A stretch of 64,000 nucleotides of DNA from Diatrype stigma (taxonomy: Eukaryota; Ascomycota; Sordariomycetes; Xylariales; Diatrypaceae), in assembly GCA_022225965.2 (NCBI GenBank), contig JAKJXP020000106.1:84774-148773 (forward strand), in the 5' to 3' direction. The notes under the pieces were generated by a model. That model did not search any database, was not told the origin of the DNA, and was given only the letters and a program-made list of their open reading frames with translations. Shown here piece by piece: positions 9,660-20,053 of the stretch; position 1 is the stretch's first letter; each line of letters opens with the position of its first letter. Position numbers and translations under genes: made by a program.

Positions 9660-11076
9660 TTATAAATCTCTAAGGTCTTGCTTTGGAATGAAGTGTGAGC
9701 AAGCAGCACCACCCGTATTCTCTCGATCCCATGCCCACTTTAGAACCAATTCAGTGCTCAGAGTTCCCGATAGTCTTTGTACCATGTATTTGCCGATGTT
9801 TGGCATGAACTTCCACGCATGGAACGATCCCGCGGTGCCAATGAAGAGGTTCTTACACTTGGGGTGGTAGTCGATAATCCAGTCTTGATTGGGGCTCATG
9901 GCGTCCCTATGTAGGGTTAGCTTGGCAAGATACCTGCAAGTGCCTGGGGTCAATCACGACCAAGGACTTACCAGCACATCCTATAAGACTCTATCTTTAA
10001 CCCCCGGATGTTCTTTCCGTACGTGTTCTCCACCACTCTTTGGACGTCTTTCTTCAGGGACTCCGGGACATCTTCACCGAAGGTCATCTGACTTGGTCTA
10101 GGTGGTGGCACCGATATCTCTTTCTTCAACCCGCCATGATAAGTGAGGTTCGTAAAGCTATTGTCGGAGTTAAACTTCAAGAAGCCCTTATGGGTCGGTA
10201 TCACTTCCCCTATCTTCATGTCAACAGACCGTTTACCAAGTTGACATAAACGAGAGTAACTCAAAAATATGCCCTCTCACCTTCAGTGTGCGGAAAGCCC
10301 AGGAAAAAGAACGGGGCATCCTTCAGCTTCTCTTCTTCCTCGTCGGGATAGCTGACTTTGCATTGCACGGCACCGACGGCGACAACCCGTTGCTCGGCCT
10401 GTAGCTCTGCCCAATCCGGAGCGGAATCAGCCAGTAACTGTGCCGTATAGGCGCCTGCGCAGAGAATCGTGGTATCCGCAACGATAACCTCTGTATTGCC
10501 GTTATCGTCTTCGACCAGCACACCTCTACACTCCTGGGTGCCGGTGATCTCGAGTCGTCGAACGGTCCCAACCTTGAAAGCCACCCCTCGGCCCACAGCT
10601 GCCTTCACAAGAGCCGCCAATGCCTCATCTGCCTCTGCCCACCCGCTCTTGGAATTGTAGAGGCAATCGCCCACGCCCTCCCACTTCGCATCCCGGAACA
10701 CGGGGAACCGCTGGGTGATCTCTGCTGGCGACAGAATCTCCCCCGTGTGCGCATGACCCAGCTTCCTGAAGTTCTCGTAGGCCCTCCTCCCGAGGCCTCT
10801 AGGCTCCGCCATGAGGAGACCGCTCTCATGGTACCAAGCCTTGAACAACGGGTCGTTGCGCCAGGACTCTTGGGCCTCTAGGCCCAGTCTCATGTACACG
10901 AGGTCGTCATAGTCGGCCCGGACAACCTTGTTGAGGTCGCTGGACGCGGCGGCTTTATCGAGGTGTCTCCTGTCCACCAAGGTAATCTTTGCCTGTGGGA
11001 AGGAGCAAGAAAGGTGAAAAGCGGTAGAAGCACCGAACACGCCGGATCCGACGATGATGTACGAAGCTCTCTCCAT
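9660..11076 (-). CDS. FAD-dependent amine oxidase, FAOX/sarcosine-oxidase family (FAOX-B)
   Basis: Three exons on the minus strand, 11076-10281, 10209-9972 and 9906-9660, give 426 residues. Introns are 71 and 65 nt with consistent phases; intron 2 interrupts the Trp codon of MCWDAMSP at the same place as intron 2 of FAOX-A, so the two share an ancestor. The N-terminal VGSGVFGAS motif binds FAD; LNKVVRADYDD follows as in FAOX enzymes. The Cys of MCWD aligns with the covalent flavin cysteine, and AGSFHAWKFMPNIGKY is the C-terminal flavin-side motif. It should oxidise a C-N bond of an amine with O2. It is a diverged paralogue of FAOX-A, not a recent duplicate, and convergent with the methyltransferase. 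A two-step oxidation or two substrates in one pathway is inferred. The ATG at 11076 was chosen because the Rossmann strand begins right after it. No SKL-type C-terminus is present. Confidence 0.86.
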
Positions 11077-12365
11077 CGTGATAGCTTGAGGTTGTCGTGT
11101 CAGGGAGGAAATGGAAAGGGGGTAAGGTGAGGCCCTGCGAGACCCGGGGTTTTCTACCTTGGACCGTCTCACCGGTATACTACCTAAGGTGTGCAGGGTC
11201 AGGCAAATCGGTATGTAAGGGGCGCTCAGCCTTCTACCGTATTAGGAGATCGGTCACCAAATACCCAAGCCCGTCTCCGTAAGTAACACGGCGTAGCAAG
11301 CCTACATACCCAGTTTAGAAGTATGGAATGGACATCAGCTGAGCTACACGCGGGTTGCCATTCCCGAGTTGAGTAATCACATTGCACCTGCGCCACATGA
11401 CTGATATATATAACGGAAATAACATTCCTGGTAGCTAATTACAGGTGCTACTGCCACAGAAGACATACATACAGTATCTACGTACCTACATTAGTCTACA
11501 TGATTCAACCTTTGGTGTTTGAAGTAAGGAAGGTAGGTATGCATGGGGTCCTTCAGGCAAGGCTGCTGCTACACATTTACACAATGAAACTCCACATACA
11601 TAATTGATAGTAGTATACATACCAGCGGACTTGCCTTGTCTTCTTAATCTAGGTATTTCATACATTTTCCTGTTTATTTTGAAATCACCAGTTTATTTCC
11701 ACAAACTCCCTCCATGCACGCAATGCTGTTGGACATGGTAGAATATTGCTCATGATATCAATTTATTAGGAAGCAGTCGAGAGATGGATTTGATAGGTGC
11801 TTTATAGGTGCCCCGTAACTACCTAGGTACCTACTTAGTATGCAACTCAAAAAGGGGGAAAAGCAGAGTCAAGTATGTATATAGGTACAGCGTAGGTTGG
11901 GTCCACGTCTTACGTAGCGGATCAGTTGAAGTGCCCCCTTGCCCTGTCCCTGCCCCTGAGACCCCACTAGTCTACCGCCCACAGCTGCGCCCACTACGAG
12001 GTAAGCACTCCCCTGAATCAGCATCCCAGATGCTTGGGAAGGCTCTGCACGACCAAATCTTCAAGTACCTGCAGGTGTCTTTCGGCTGAGGTAGCCGTGC
12101 CACTGAAAGAGACGTTCTTCATATATATCCAATATATACCTATACAAACATAGATACTGCTCCCTGCCCTCAATAGTTCGTTAGCGAGAACACCGTTCAG
12201 CCGATGAAGCGCCGAGTAAGAAAGGTTGGAAGGTCATGACATATATATGCTCTTCATACTCACTCGTCTTCGAGCCCATCTTCTATATGAGCTTCTTCCC
12301 AATCTTCCAGCCCTACTTAGGTACTAATATTAGGTACCCTAACGACAGGACAGCCTTTTATTTTA
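11077..12365. other. Intergenic, right flank of the metabolic cluster
   Basis: No convincing gene. From about 11400 the DNA is rich in GTACCTAC/TACATACA microrepeats typical of this genome's spacers. The frame at 11808-12089 looks like chance. This marks the probable right edge of the cluster. Confidence 0.45.
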
Positions 12366-12656
12366 TCATTTATCCGTTATCCAGCCTCCCATGTGCTTCA
12401 AGTCGTCCGGAACCTGCAGGCGCCTTCCGTCATCGCGGTGGTCGCCACCTCCCGCGTGGGGACGTGTAGTGGCGGGGGTCTTTGCCGACTCCCACTTGCG
12501 TACGGAGTGCGAGGCGTCTTCTCGTTTCGGCTCGCCGAGCCACCGCTCCATGTTGTAGTTGGATCCGCTTGCGGTTGGTGGTGGATTGGCGTTCTGGCTC
12601 GACTGGGACGGTCCAGGGCGAGCAGCAGGTAACCGAGACGACTCGGGGGGAGGCAT
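12366..12656 (-). CDS. Doubtful Pro/Ser-rich hypothetical protein
   Basis: A minus-strand frame from the ATG at 12656 to 12366 encodes about 96 residues; the frame stays open upstream to 12734 without another ATG. It is locally GC-rich, with motifs such as LMPPPESSRLP, MERWLGEPKRED and VRKWESAK, a style seen in disordered fungal proteins. An upstream exon may exist. No domain is recognised. Confidence 0.28.
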   Translation of the reverse strand: MPPPESSRLPAARPGPSQSSQNANPPPTASGSNYNMERWLGEPKREDASHSVRKWESAKTPATTRPHAGGGDHRDDGRRLQVPDDLKHMGGWITDK

Positions 12657-12734
12657 CAAGGTACCGAAATCCGAGACAGAGGCTTTTGATGATCGTAATA
12701 GCGGTCGTAGTGGTGGGGGTATTTGAAAAATCAC

Positions 12735-13990
12735 TTAGGCCAGTACAGGAGGTCCAAACTGCCCTCAAACATCATGTGTCAACATTTGGGGATTGAATGA
12801 AGACATCAAGCTTTGCGTAACCATAGCCCGGAAATGTCTGGTATATATATTTCGTGCTCTGACGAGACCCATCTACATATATAACTTGCACATATGGCTG
12901 AGGCGACTTATCATGCTACGACGATTCCGATAGCTGGGAAATGCATCAGGAACCGGCCGGTATGGCACACAATCTCATGGGTTGATTGCCCAGGCCCCCA
13001 AACATGGTAGGAAGGCAGTGCTCTGTTGTCCAATTTTTCATCAACAGAGTCGCTGCTCAGCTTCGTCTCAACTGCCCACCGCCTACCGATCGTGACTTTT
13101 ACAGTGGATAGTTTTGTTTTCTCTTTTCCCTCTTACGCCCTTGCCCCTCCGCTTATTGGAAACTCGCTCCGCTATTGGTCCAAGAAAACGCTTCAGCTGG
13201 TTCCAGTCAGCGCAAGCACTTAAGTGCTGACCACTAGTTGACCGCTGACAGCGCTTTTTCTGGGTGACATTCACGTTCACATGTTTTCTGGCGCATCTAC
13301 TGGCATTATATTAGATCTTTGAGCTCATGGAACGACGCATCGATCGTTCCGGATATATTTCTCAGCTGTGGTGTTGTGTGTTGGGGGTTTTAAACAAGGG
13401 TAGGTAGGTAAGTAGGTATGTATACATCCAGGCTGCGGCGACTATTCAGGAAGAATAACAGTGGTGAGTACAGGTAAAGAAAGATGCCGCCCGCCTGCTT
13501 GCCAATGATGGTGGTAATGATGATGGTGATGACGATGATGAAAACAAATGCCAATGATAGAGGAATACAAGGATGCTATACCGCCCCGCCCCTAACCTAT
13601 CCTACTTTATGCTGCCTATCCCCTACCTAGCCTGGCCCGTTACGCCCCGCTAACCCCTGCATACATGCAGAAGGGTCAATCAATCAATCAGCCAGCCAGC
13701 CCCAATTCTATCTTCAAGAAAACATACGACGCCCCGAGCAAGCGAGCAGGCGTGCTCGACAAGCCCTTCATTCACGGCCCAGTTTGGGTGAAACCTCTAA
13801 TGAACACTTTGAACACGCACCGGAGAGGAGGAAAAGCAAGTCGAAAAACAGTGGAAAGGGTGGTAATAAAAAGAATATTGGGGTATCAAAAGACTAGTAT
13901 AGTAGTAGTAATAGTGATGGTCGTGGTAGTTATTAATTAGTGATGGTGATGGTAATGGTGATGGTAGTGGTAGGGGGTTTGGTTTTCATC
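12735..13990. other. Intergenic with GATG/GTAGTG-type simple repeats
   Basis: No gene is seen. Simple-sequence stretches lie at 13505-13545 (GATGATG-like) and 13895-13978 (GTAGTAGTAATAGTGATGGT-like, degenerate triplet/hexamer units). The second lies in the presumed 3' UTR of the large minus-strand gene. Confidence 0.5.
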
Positions 13991-16900
13991 TCAACCGATC
14001 ATGACCTCCTGCGTGACGAGGCCGAAGATCCAGCTGGCCTCGGCGACGCCGGCACACTGGAAGCACCACTTGCTGACCTGGCCGCCGACGTTGCCGCGGT
14101 CGCGGACGACGAAGTTATCGGCGCCGTCGCTGTTCTCCTCCCAGACGTTGAGGAGAACGCCGCGGCTGCCGAGGCGCGAGAAGCAGCGGCTGCCCAGCAC
14201 CACGTCGAGCACCACCTTCTCCTTCTCCGGGTGCTTCTTGTTGATCGTGCGCACGATGACGCGCTTCTCCATGCCCTGGTACTTGCGCAGGTTCTGGCGC
14301 GCCCCCGGGTCGGGCCGCGCCACTTCCAACAGGCAGTTGCCGTGGTCCTCCCACTTGGACGCCGACACCAGCAGGTGCAGCCGGATCTTGAGGTTGTTGG
14401 TCGTCAGTGAGTGGCCCGCGCTGCCCGAGTGCGCGGCGCTGACCGACGGTGAGCGCGGGGTCGAGGCCGACGAGGGCCCGTAGAGGGACGGGTCGCCTCC
14501 GACGCTGCCGGGCCGCGAGGACTGCCGGTCGATGGAGGACATGGCGATGTTGAACGATTGGTGCCCGCCCATGAGCCTTTTGAGGAAGCTGGACGCCGAC
14601 ATGGTGGACGAGAGGGAAATACTGCCCGCCGATTGCGAGGGCGCGCGCGCGGAAGCACGATAACTATTCTTGCGACCGAACCAGCCGCCCCGATGTCGAC
14701 TGCTACCATCCCCGTCATCTGTAGGGGCTTGTTGTTGACCGAAGGAACGGATGCGCGTTTCCTCCTCTAACGCCTTGTATTTTGCGTTGTCCATTCTTGC
14801 GCGGTGGACGGCCAAGTATAGGTTTTCACATTCTTGGAATGTAGGCGCGCGGAAACGGAAGAATGAGGATTCCATTTTGGTGATTTTGGAGTACAGTCTG
14901 GCGTAACTCAAGACAGGAGACCTTATTTCCAAGTCAAGGACGGTACTGTTTCGGAGCATGACGAGCGGCGTAAGGTCTAATGCAATCAGTGGCCGGTCCT
15001 CCCCTTGGGAGGAACCACCGGAAGAGGTTTGTATACGCTGGTACGGGTATGCCTCTATGAGGCCAGGTGTTGTGACGATGGAGCAGACATCTGGCCAGAG
15101 GTCCTTCCAGCACCCGTGTTTGTTGTCCCAGTACGAAATGTTTGCGAGAGACTTCAAAGCGTATTCTGGAGTCTTGACATTATCGCTGTATTGTGGAACT
15201 TGAGCATGTGCCTGCGTAGGGCCTGCGTGGGATGCCGAGGCCGAAGGCGTAATGCTGACCTGGCTTTCAGAGACCAGAGACTCGGGACGTGTACGTTCAA
15301 GGCGTGGCTTAACGCTGATGGCGGGTACGGTATCGGGTATGTCAGCTGCTTCCAGCTCATCATCGGACGAGTCTGACGTTACGGATTCGTCGTCATAGTC
15401 GTAGCCATCGTCGTGTTGGTCATAATTGTCGTAATTCTCATCATAATCATCGTCTGTCTCTGACAATGAACTTGAGGCATCAGTGGAAATATCGGATGGG
15501 TGGTATTCATGCTTTAGCGGAGATGATGTGCGCCGCTTCAAGCGACCTGAGCTTTTCTTTGGGGGTGGTGCCAGATTTGGAGACTTCTGGCTAAAAGTCC
15601 TATGGACAGGAGGAGGGGGTGCGCCATCTTGGCGGAATGGAGTACTGTTTGGCGATGATGTTTTCCTAAGCGTAAGAGGTTCCGGCCGCATGCTTTCGTG
15701 TAGTGGGTGTGAACGGTCATCATCTTCGGCCTGAACCGGAGGTGCCGGAGGTGGAGAGGTCGGAGCCGGAATAGCTGGGGGTGCCGAGGTGGGAGGTGGT
15801 ATAACCGGTGGTGGGTAGGCTGGAACAGGAGGTCGTGACTGAACGTATTCTTGGGTAGGGGTTGTCTCTGGTGATACTAATGGGGGCGAATGGGAAGTTG
15901 GTGTGGCGGGGAGACTTGTTACCCGCGTGTGGTATCGTTCTGGAGTCGTATGCTGGCCCTCAAGAGTTTCAAGGGTCCTAGCTTGAGGTGACGCATCCAC
16001 GTATTGCTGGTGCAGTTGTCTTTCTCCAAGTGGTACCTCTAGGGTTGATGACCTTGGGGATGGAGCCGGCATGCGGGACTGCCTCGACATTCCTCTCTTC
16101 ACTTGTGGCGGCATTGGATCACTGCCCAGTATATCCAGCCACTCCAGGATCTGCTCCTTGTCGTCGGCAGCAAGAGTGAGCAATTCATACCATTCATCCC
16201 TATGACCCCTGACCATGACCACTAGCTGATACGCATCATCGCCCTTTCGAGCAGAATAGTATCCACCGATGATAGGAGCAAAGAGCAACCACGATCGCCC
16301 TCCATTTCCTATCTCCCTGATGAGAAGATCTCCGACATCTGATTTGAAAAGTGGGTTGTCTCTGGAGATTAGCTCTATTTGGCATACGAGCCTTTGACCA
16401 CTAGAGTGGCGAAGATCAAGCGAGAACGTATCTTTCGCATAGACCTGGCGATGGCGGTCAATCTTGACATTATCGAGCACTTCTAACGTCTGCAGGTCTC
16501 GAACACGCGATGTGTCAGTGTAAGTAGCGTCATCATCGACCGCTCTCGCTGTCTCCTCCCTGTGCCTCTTGCGAGCTTTGTCCTGGAGTGTTTCCCATCT
16601 TGAGGCCAAAGATTCGTATTCACCAGTCCCAGTGACTGATCGATAACCCTTGATGAATTTAGATATCCACTTGATTCGAACCAAGGGACGTTTGAGGAGA
16701 TGCGCCACATCGATGCGTTCTCCGTCCTCGTTGAGAACATCACCCTCCTCATTGCGAGGCATCGCATTTATAAGAGAATCATTATCGTCCAGCATCGCTG
16801 GCGCTAGATTGACGATGACGCCTTGAAATCCTAGACGCCAAACATCGAGATATCTATCGTAGATTCCGTGCACAGATTCTAGCCACTGAGGTAATCTGTG

Positions 16901-19900
16901 AACATCGAGTAGCGGGCAGCGTTTGTGCGAGTTTCTGAGCTTTTCGAGCATAACGCCCATGTCTACGACGGCTTTAGAGAGCATTTCTTGCCTAGGCTTG
17001 GCAGAAGGAGAGCCGAAAAGATCCTTGTGGGTATGTTCTTCCCCATGAATCACCTGCGTCAGGAGCACCGGTACAACTCCATCCACGACTGTTTTTAGTT
17101 CGCGCTGATACAGGTTCTCATCGGCTGCGAACTCGCGTAGAAGGTTTTCGACTGTAGCGTGATGAAGGTTGGTCGATGCTCTTCTCACGCTGCGCATTGA
17201 ACGGAGATTGTTTCCCCTGTCATTTGAAGCGCCATCATCTGTCAAAGATAGAGCAGATACCAAATCGGAGTGCTTGGTCAGTCGCCTCTTCAAACCACTT
17301 TTATTGCTTCTTTGCCTCGAGACTTTTGTGCCTGTCGTGCTCCTGGTAAAGGGTGTAGTCCCAGTCACAGTACTTTCTGATACTATCGACGACATGTCGG
17401 ATTCTTGCGTACTCCGGGACTGCTCTGAAGCAATGGTTGATAACTCATAGTGGCCATTAGTTGGAGGCTTTCTTTTGGGGTTAAGTGGCGGCGGTTTCAA
17501 GCTGGATGGCTCTGAGGAGATGACAGAATCCCCGTCGTCACTAAGAGGCAGATCCCTTCTATCACTAAATGGTGATCGTAGATGCCGATGGTCATCCTCA
17601 TAATTGTCCTCGAGGTCCACTATCGTTGAGCAGCTAGGGTACTCTGGTGGCGGCATGTAACTATGGCCGGTAGATTCGCCGCGGAACGCATCCCTAAGCT
17701 TGTCTTTGAATCCTTTCTTAGTGTTGGCGGCAGCACTAGATCTGAGGGGAGACGAAGAGACCCGAGTAGCTCGACTCCTTTTCAGACCAGCTGAGCTTGG
17801 TGTCGTTGGTTCTTTTTCTTCTTCTTGGACCTCCTCATGATCAGCCTGTGTTACTACCACCTCAGGCGTAACAGGCTCTTGGCTCTCTGCAACCGCTGGC
17901 GTTACTGGCCTTGCTTCTGCAGGTTTCGATTCCGCAAGTTTTTGTTTCGGAGTCGGGGAAGTAGACCTGGGAACTTTACTCTGTTCGGACCATTCCTTCT
18001 CTGTAGATCGCCTATGATGGGACTCTGGTTCAGGTTTCGATGACCCCTCAACAAACGGATCGACCGTTCCTTTCAACCAATTTTCAATGCTGGGCGGTTG
18101 ATTGACCACTGGCTTTGGAGGATCAACCTTTTCAGTCACCATCTTTTTACCTTCGGTCAACACTTTTCTCAAGGCGTTAGTAGCACCCTTGAAGCTTGTT
18201 TGTCTGTTGGTTTTTGGTCTTCCAGCATTCTGCCCCTTGGCACCTCCAGAAAGGTCGAGCACACTGAAAGCAGAGTATCCGACAGGGATATCTGCCAATT
18301 GGCTGGGGACCCCAGTAGAGGCCCGGTCTGAAGCACCGTCAGAGCTACCTGTCCACGATGCACTATCAGAAACATCTTCCGTTACTGTGGTGCCAGTCTG
18401 TGTAGATCCAGTGGCATCAGTGCCTGTTTGCGTGGTATTGGTCACAAACGTGCCCGTCTGCGTAGTGCTGGTGATCGTGGTGCCAGTATCTGTTGTCCCA
18501 GTGGTCGCTGTGTGTACATCAGAAACGACCGTTGGCATGGGTTTCTTTTGCGCGGACCGGCGCTGATTGGAGCGTCTCCTTGAGGGTCGTCTCGTAGGTG
18601 CTGTTGGAGTCTTAGAGCCGGAACCTTCCGCGGTCTCAGGACGGTCCAAGGGTGCTGAGTCTCGGGATTCTTTGCGAGAATCTGTAACGCGGCCGCTAAC
18701 ATCTCTCGAAGTTTTCTTTGAAGGTGCCCGAAGGGTAGACGTGCTTCGTGACCCTTCACTGCTCGGATAGATACGAATGCCGTCATTCGAGGGACCAGGG
18801 TGACTGGGTTGAACTCTGATTCCATCGTCGTGGTAGACTTTTCTACGCAACGGTTTACCCCTGATCCCGCTGTCCTCTGGTTCTTTTCCTTTCTCGCTTT
18901 TCTTTGGCTCATCATTTATAATGCGCGTGGAATCCGATTCGGTGCTGGTATTGTCACCCTCACTAGCCATGGACTTAACCCGGATTCCATCATCGTAGTA
19001 GGCCTTCTTGCGCACCGGGTTGACTCTGATGCCGTCATCTTGGGATATCTTCGCTTTCTGGGGCCTTTTGGGTTCCTTTTCGACAACAATGCGCGTCGAG
19101 TCCGACTTGGAGCTCCTAACATCACTCTCGCTAGCCATGGACTTGATCCGAATTCCGTCGCCACTACCGACTGATCGTGCCGCATTGTGGCGATGGGGCG
19201 GAGAATCGCTCGGTATTTCCACTTTGCTCGCCCAGGCTTGGACTTTCTTCGAGACGGAAGGGTTGGCTGATGTGCGCTGCAAGAAGTCCTTGGGTATTGG
19301 CGAACCATTGTTGCTCCCATTCTGGTTCATCTTAGGCGATTGGCTCCTGGAAGCTGGATTCTTGTTCTTGGCGTTCTTGACCCAGTTAGTGTCACTGACG
19401 ACACGCTTCTTAGGCGGATCGTTCAACTTGGAGGTCTCTTGGTCGGCTTTGGCTTTCTCTGGAGAACCCTGTCCTTGTTTTGCTGGCCCTTGTCTTGCTG
19501 GCCCTGGCTTTGGGCTGACTGCGGGCTTTGGGTTGAATACGACGGGTTTGGGCTGGGATAGCTTTCTCCGGCGCCACTTGATCCTTTCACGATCTTGTTC
19601 CGTGACACTTTCCTCGTCCACCTGTATGTTGACCTCGCTTGGTTCGGTGGGAGGAGCAAGAGGATCCGCAGTGGCCATAGCCTCAGCATTTTCCTTCTGC
19701 CATTTCTTGACTCGGTCACGCACGCCCCCGGGTGCCTGTATTCGCTGTATGGACGCCTGGCGCATTTCTTGCTTGACCAGCTCCAAACTTTTCCGCCTCT
19801 CACGTGCTGCTTGTCTTTCTGCCGCAATACGGGCCGGTGAGGGGCGCCCCAAAAGGAAATCGCTGAGGAGAGTGGGCTGCTTCGTTGTACTTGCTCGTCG

Positions 19901-20053
19901 GCGATTCGGGCCTCCGTTCGGCCCTGCGGCCTTAGTAGCCGAGCTTGACGTACTTTCGCCATTCGAAGTGCTTGGCTTGGTCGGGGATGACTTGGTAGTT
20001 GGCGATTGAGGTCCCGACGGATCGTCCTCATCAGTAGATTTTGACACAGTCAT
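13991..20053 (-). CDS. Giant Rho-GEF-like (DH/PH) protein with disordered N-terminus
   Basis: A single uninterrupted frame of 2020 codons. Residues 1-960 are disordered and rich in Ser, Pro, Lys and Arg, with degenerate repeats of a DDGIRVxS/P unit at about residues 300-430 and a Thr-Gly-rich TQTGT array at about 525-560. Residues about 960-1170 (ENLLREFAADENLYQREL...) have a Dbl-homology look, followed by a PH-like segment to about 1320 ending AADDKEQILEWLDILG. A Pro-rich linker and an acidic Asp/Tyr tract (about 1550) come next. A second PH-like segment starts at about 1633 (SYWDNKHGCWKDLW) and a C-terminal beta-rich domain spans 1888-2020. Related ascomycete proteins are often labelled SRm160/300-like; the DH/PH content points to GTPase signalling or membrane association instead. 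GEF activity is not assured, since catalytic DH residues cannot be checked by eye. The region 5' of the ATG is free of coding. Confidence 0.8.
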   Translation of the reverse strand: MTVSKSTDEDDPSGPQSPTTKSSPTKPSTSNGESTSSSATKAAGPNGGPNRRRASTTKQPTLLSDFLLGRPSPARIAAERQAARERRKSLELVKQEMRQASIQRIQAPGGVRDRVKKWQKENAEAMATADPLAPPTEPSEVNIQVDEESVTEQDRERIKWRRRKLSQPKPVVFNPKPAVSPKPGPARQGPAKQGQGSPEKAKADQETSKLNDPPKKRVVSDTNWVKNAKNKNPASRSQSPKMNQNGSNNGSPIPKDFLQRTSANPSVSKKVQAWASKVEIPSDSPPHRHNAARSVGSGDGIRIKSMASESDVRSSKSDSTRIVVEKEPKRPQKAKISQDDGIRVNPVRKKAYYDDGIRVKSMASEGDNTSTESDSTRIINDEPKKSEKGKEPEDSGIRGKPLRRKVYHDDGIRVQPSHPGPSNDGIRIYPSSEGSRSTSTLRAPSKKTSRDVSGRVTDSRKESRDSAPLDRPETAEGSGSKTPTAPTRRPSRRRSNQRRSAQKKPMPTVVSDVHTATTGTTDTGTTITSTTQTGTFVTNTTQTGTDATGSTQTGTTVTEDVSDSASWTGSSDGASDRASTGVPSQLADIPVGYSAFSVLDLSGGAKGQNAGRPKTNRQTSFKGATNALRKVLTEGKKMVTEKVDPPKPVVNQPPSIENWLKGTVDPFVEGSSKPEPESHHRRSTEKEWSEQSKVPRSTSPTPKQKLAESKPAEARPVTPAVAESQEPVTPEVVVTQADHEEVQEEEKEPTTPSSAGLKRSRATRVSSSPLRSSAAANTKKGFKDKLRDAFRGESTGHSYMPPPEYPSCSTIVDLEDNYEDDHRHLRSPFSDRRDLPLSDDGDSVISSEPSSLKPPPLNPKRKPPTNGHYELSTIASEQSRSTQESDMSSIVSESTVTGTTPFTRSTTGTKVSRQRSNKSGLKRRLTKHSDLVSALSLTDDGASNDRGNNLRSMRSVRRASTNLHHATVENLLREFAADENLYQRELKTVVDGVVPVLLTQVIHGEEHTHKDLFGSPSAKPRQEMLSKAVVDMGVMLEKLRNSHKRCPLLDVHRLPQWLESVHGIYDRYLDVWRLGFQGVIVNLAPAMLDDNDSLINAMPRNEEGDVLNEDGERIDVAHLLKRPLVRIKWISKFIKGYRSVTGTGEYESLASRWETLQDKARKRHREETARAVDDDATYTDTSRVRDLQTLEVLDNVKIDRHRQVYAKDTFSLDLRHSSGQRLVCQIELISRDNPLFKSDVGDLLIREIGNGGRSWLLFAPIIGGYYSARKGDDAYQLVVMVRGHRDEWYELLTLAADDKEQILEWLDILGSDPMPPQVKRGMSRQSRMPAPSPRSSTLEVPLGERQLHQQYVDASPQARTLETLEGQHTTPERYHTRVTSLPATPTSHSPPLVSPETTPTQEYVQSRPPVPAYPPPVIPPPTSAPPAIPAPTSPPPAPPVQAEDDDRSHPLHESMRPEPLTLRKTSSPNSTPFRQDGAPPPPVHRTFSQKSPNLAPPPKKSSGRLKRRTSSPLKHEYHPSDISTDASSSLSETDDDYDENYDNYDQHDDGYDYDDESVTSDSSDDELEAADIPDTVPAISVKPRLERTRPESLVSESQVSITPSASASHAGPTQAHAQVPQYSDNVKTPEYALKSLANISYWDNKHGCWKDLWPDVCSIVTTPGLIEAYPYQRIQTSSGGSSQGEDRPLIALDLTPLVMLRNSTVLDLEIRSPVLSYARLYSKITKMESSFFRFRAPTFQECENLYLAVHRARMDNAKYKALEEETRIRSFGQQQAPTDDGDGSSRHRGGWFGRKNSYRASARAPSQSAGSISLSSTMSASSFLKRLMGGHQSFNIAMSSIDRQSSRPGSVGGDPSLYGPSSASTPRSPSVSAAHSGSAGHSLTTNNLKIRLHLLVSASKWEDHGNCLLEVARPDPGARQNLRKYQGMEKRVIVRTINKKHPEKEKVVLDVVLGSRCFSRLGSRGVLLNVWEENSDGADNFVVRDRGNVGGQVSKWCFQCAGVAEASWIFGLVTQEVMIG

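Noticed and set aside
19008..20009. 333-codon plus-strand ORF
   Set aside because: Antisense shadow of the disordered N-terminus of the 2020-codon minus-strand gene; no domain and low-complexity Leu/Ser content.
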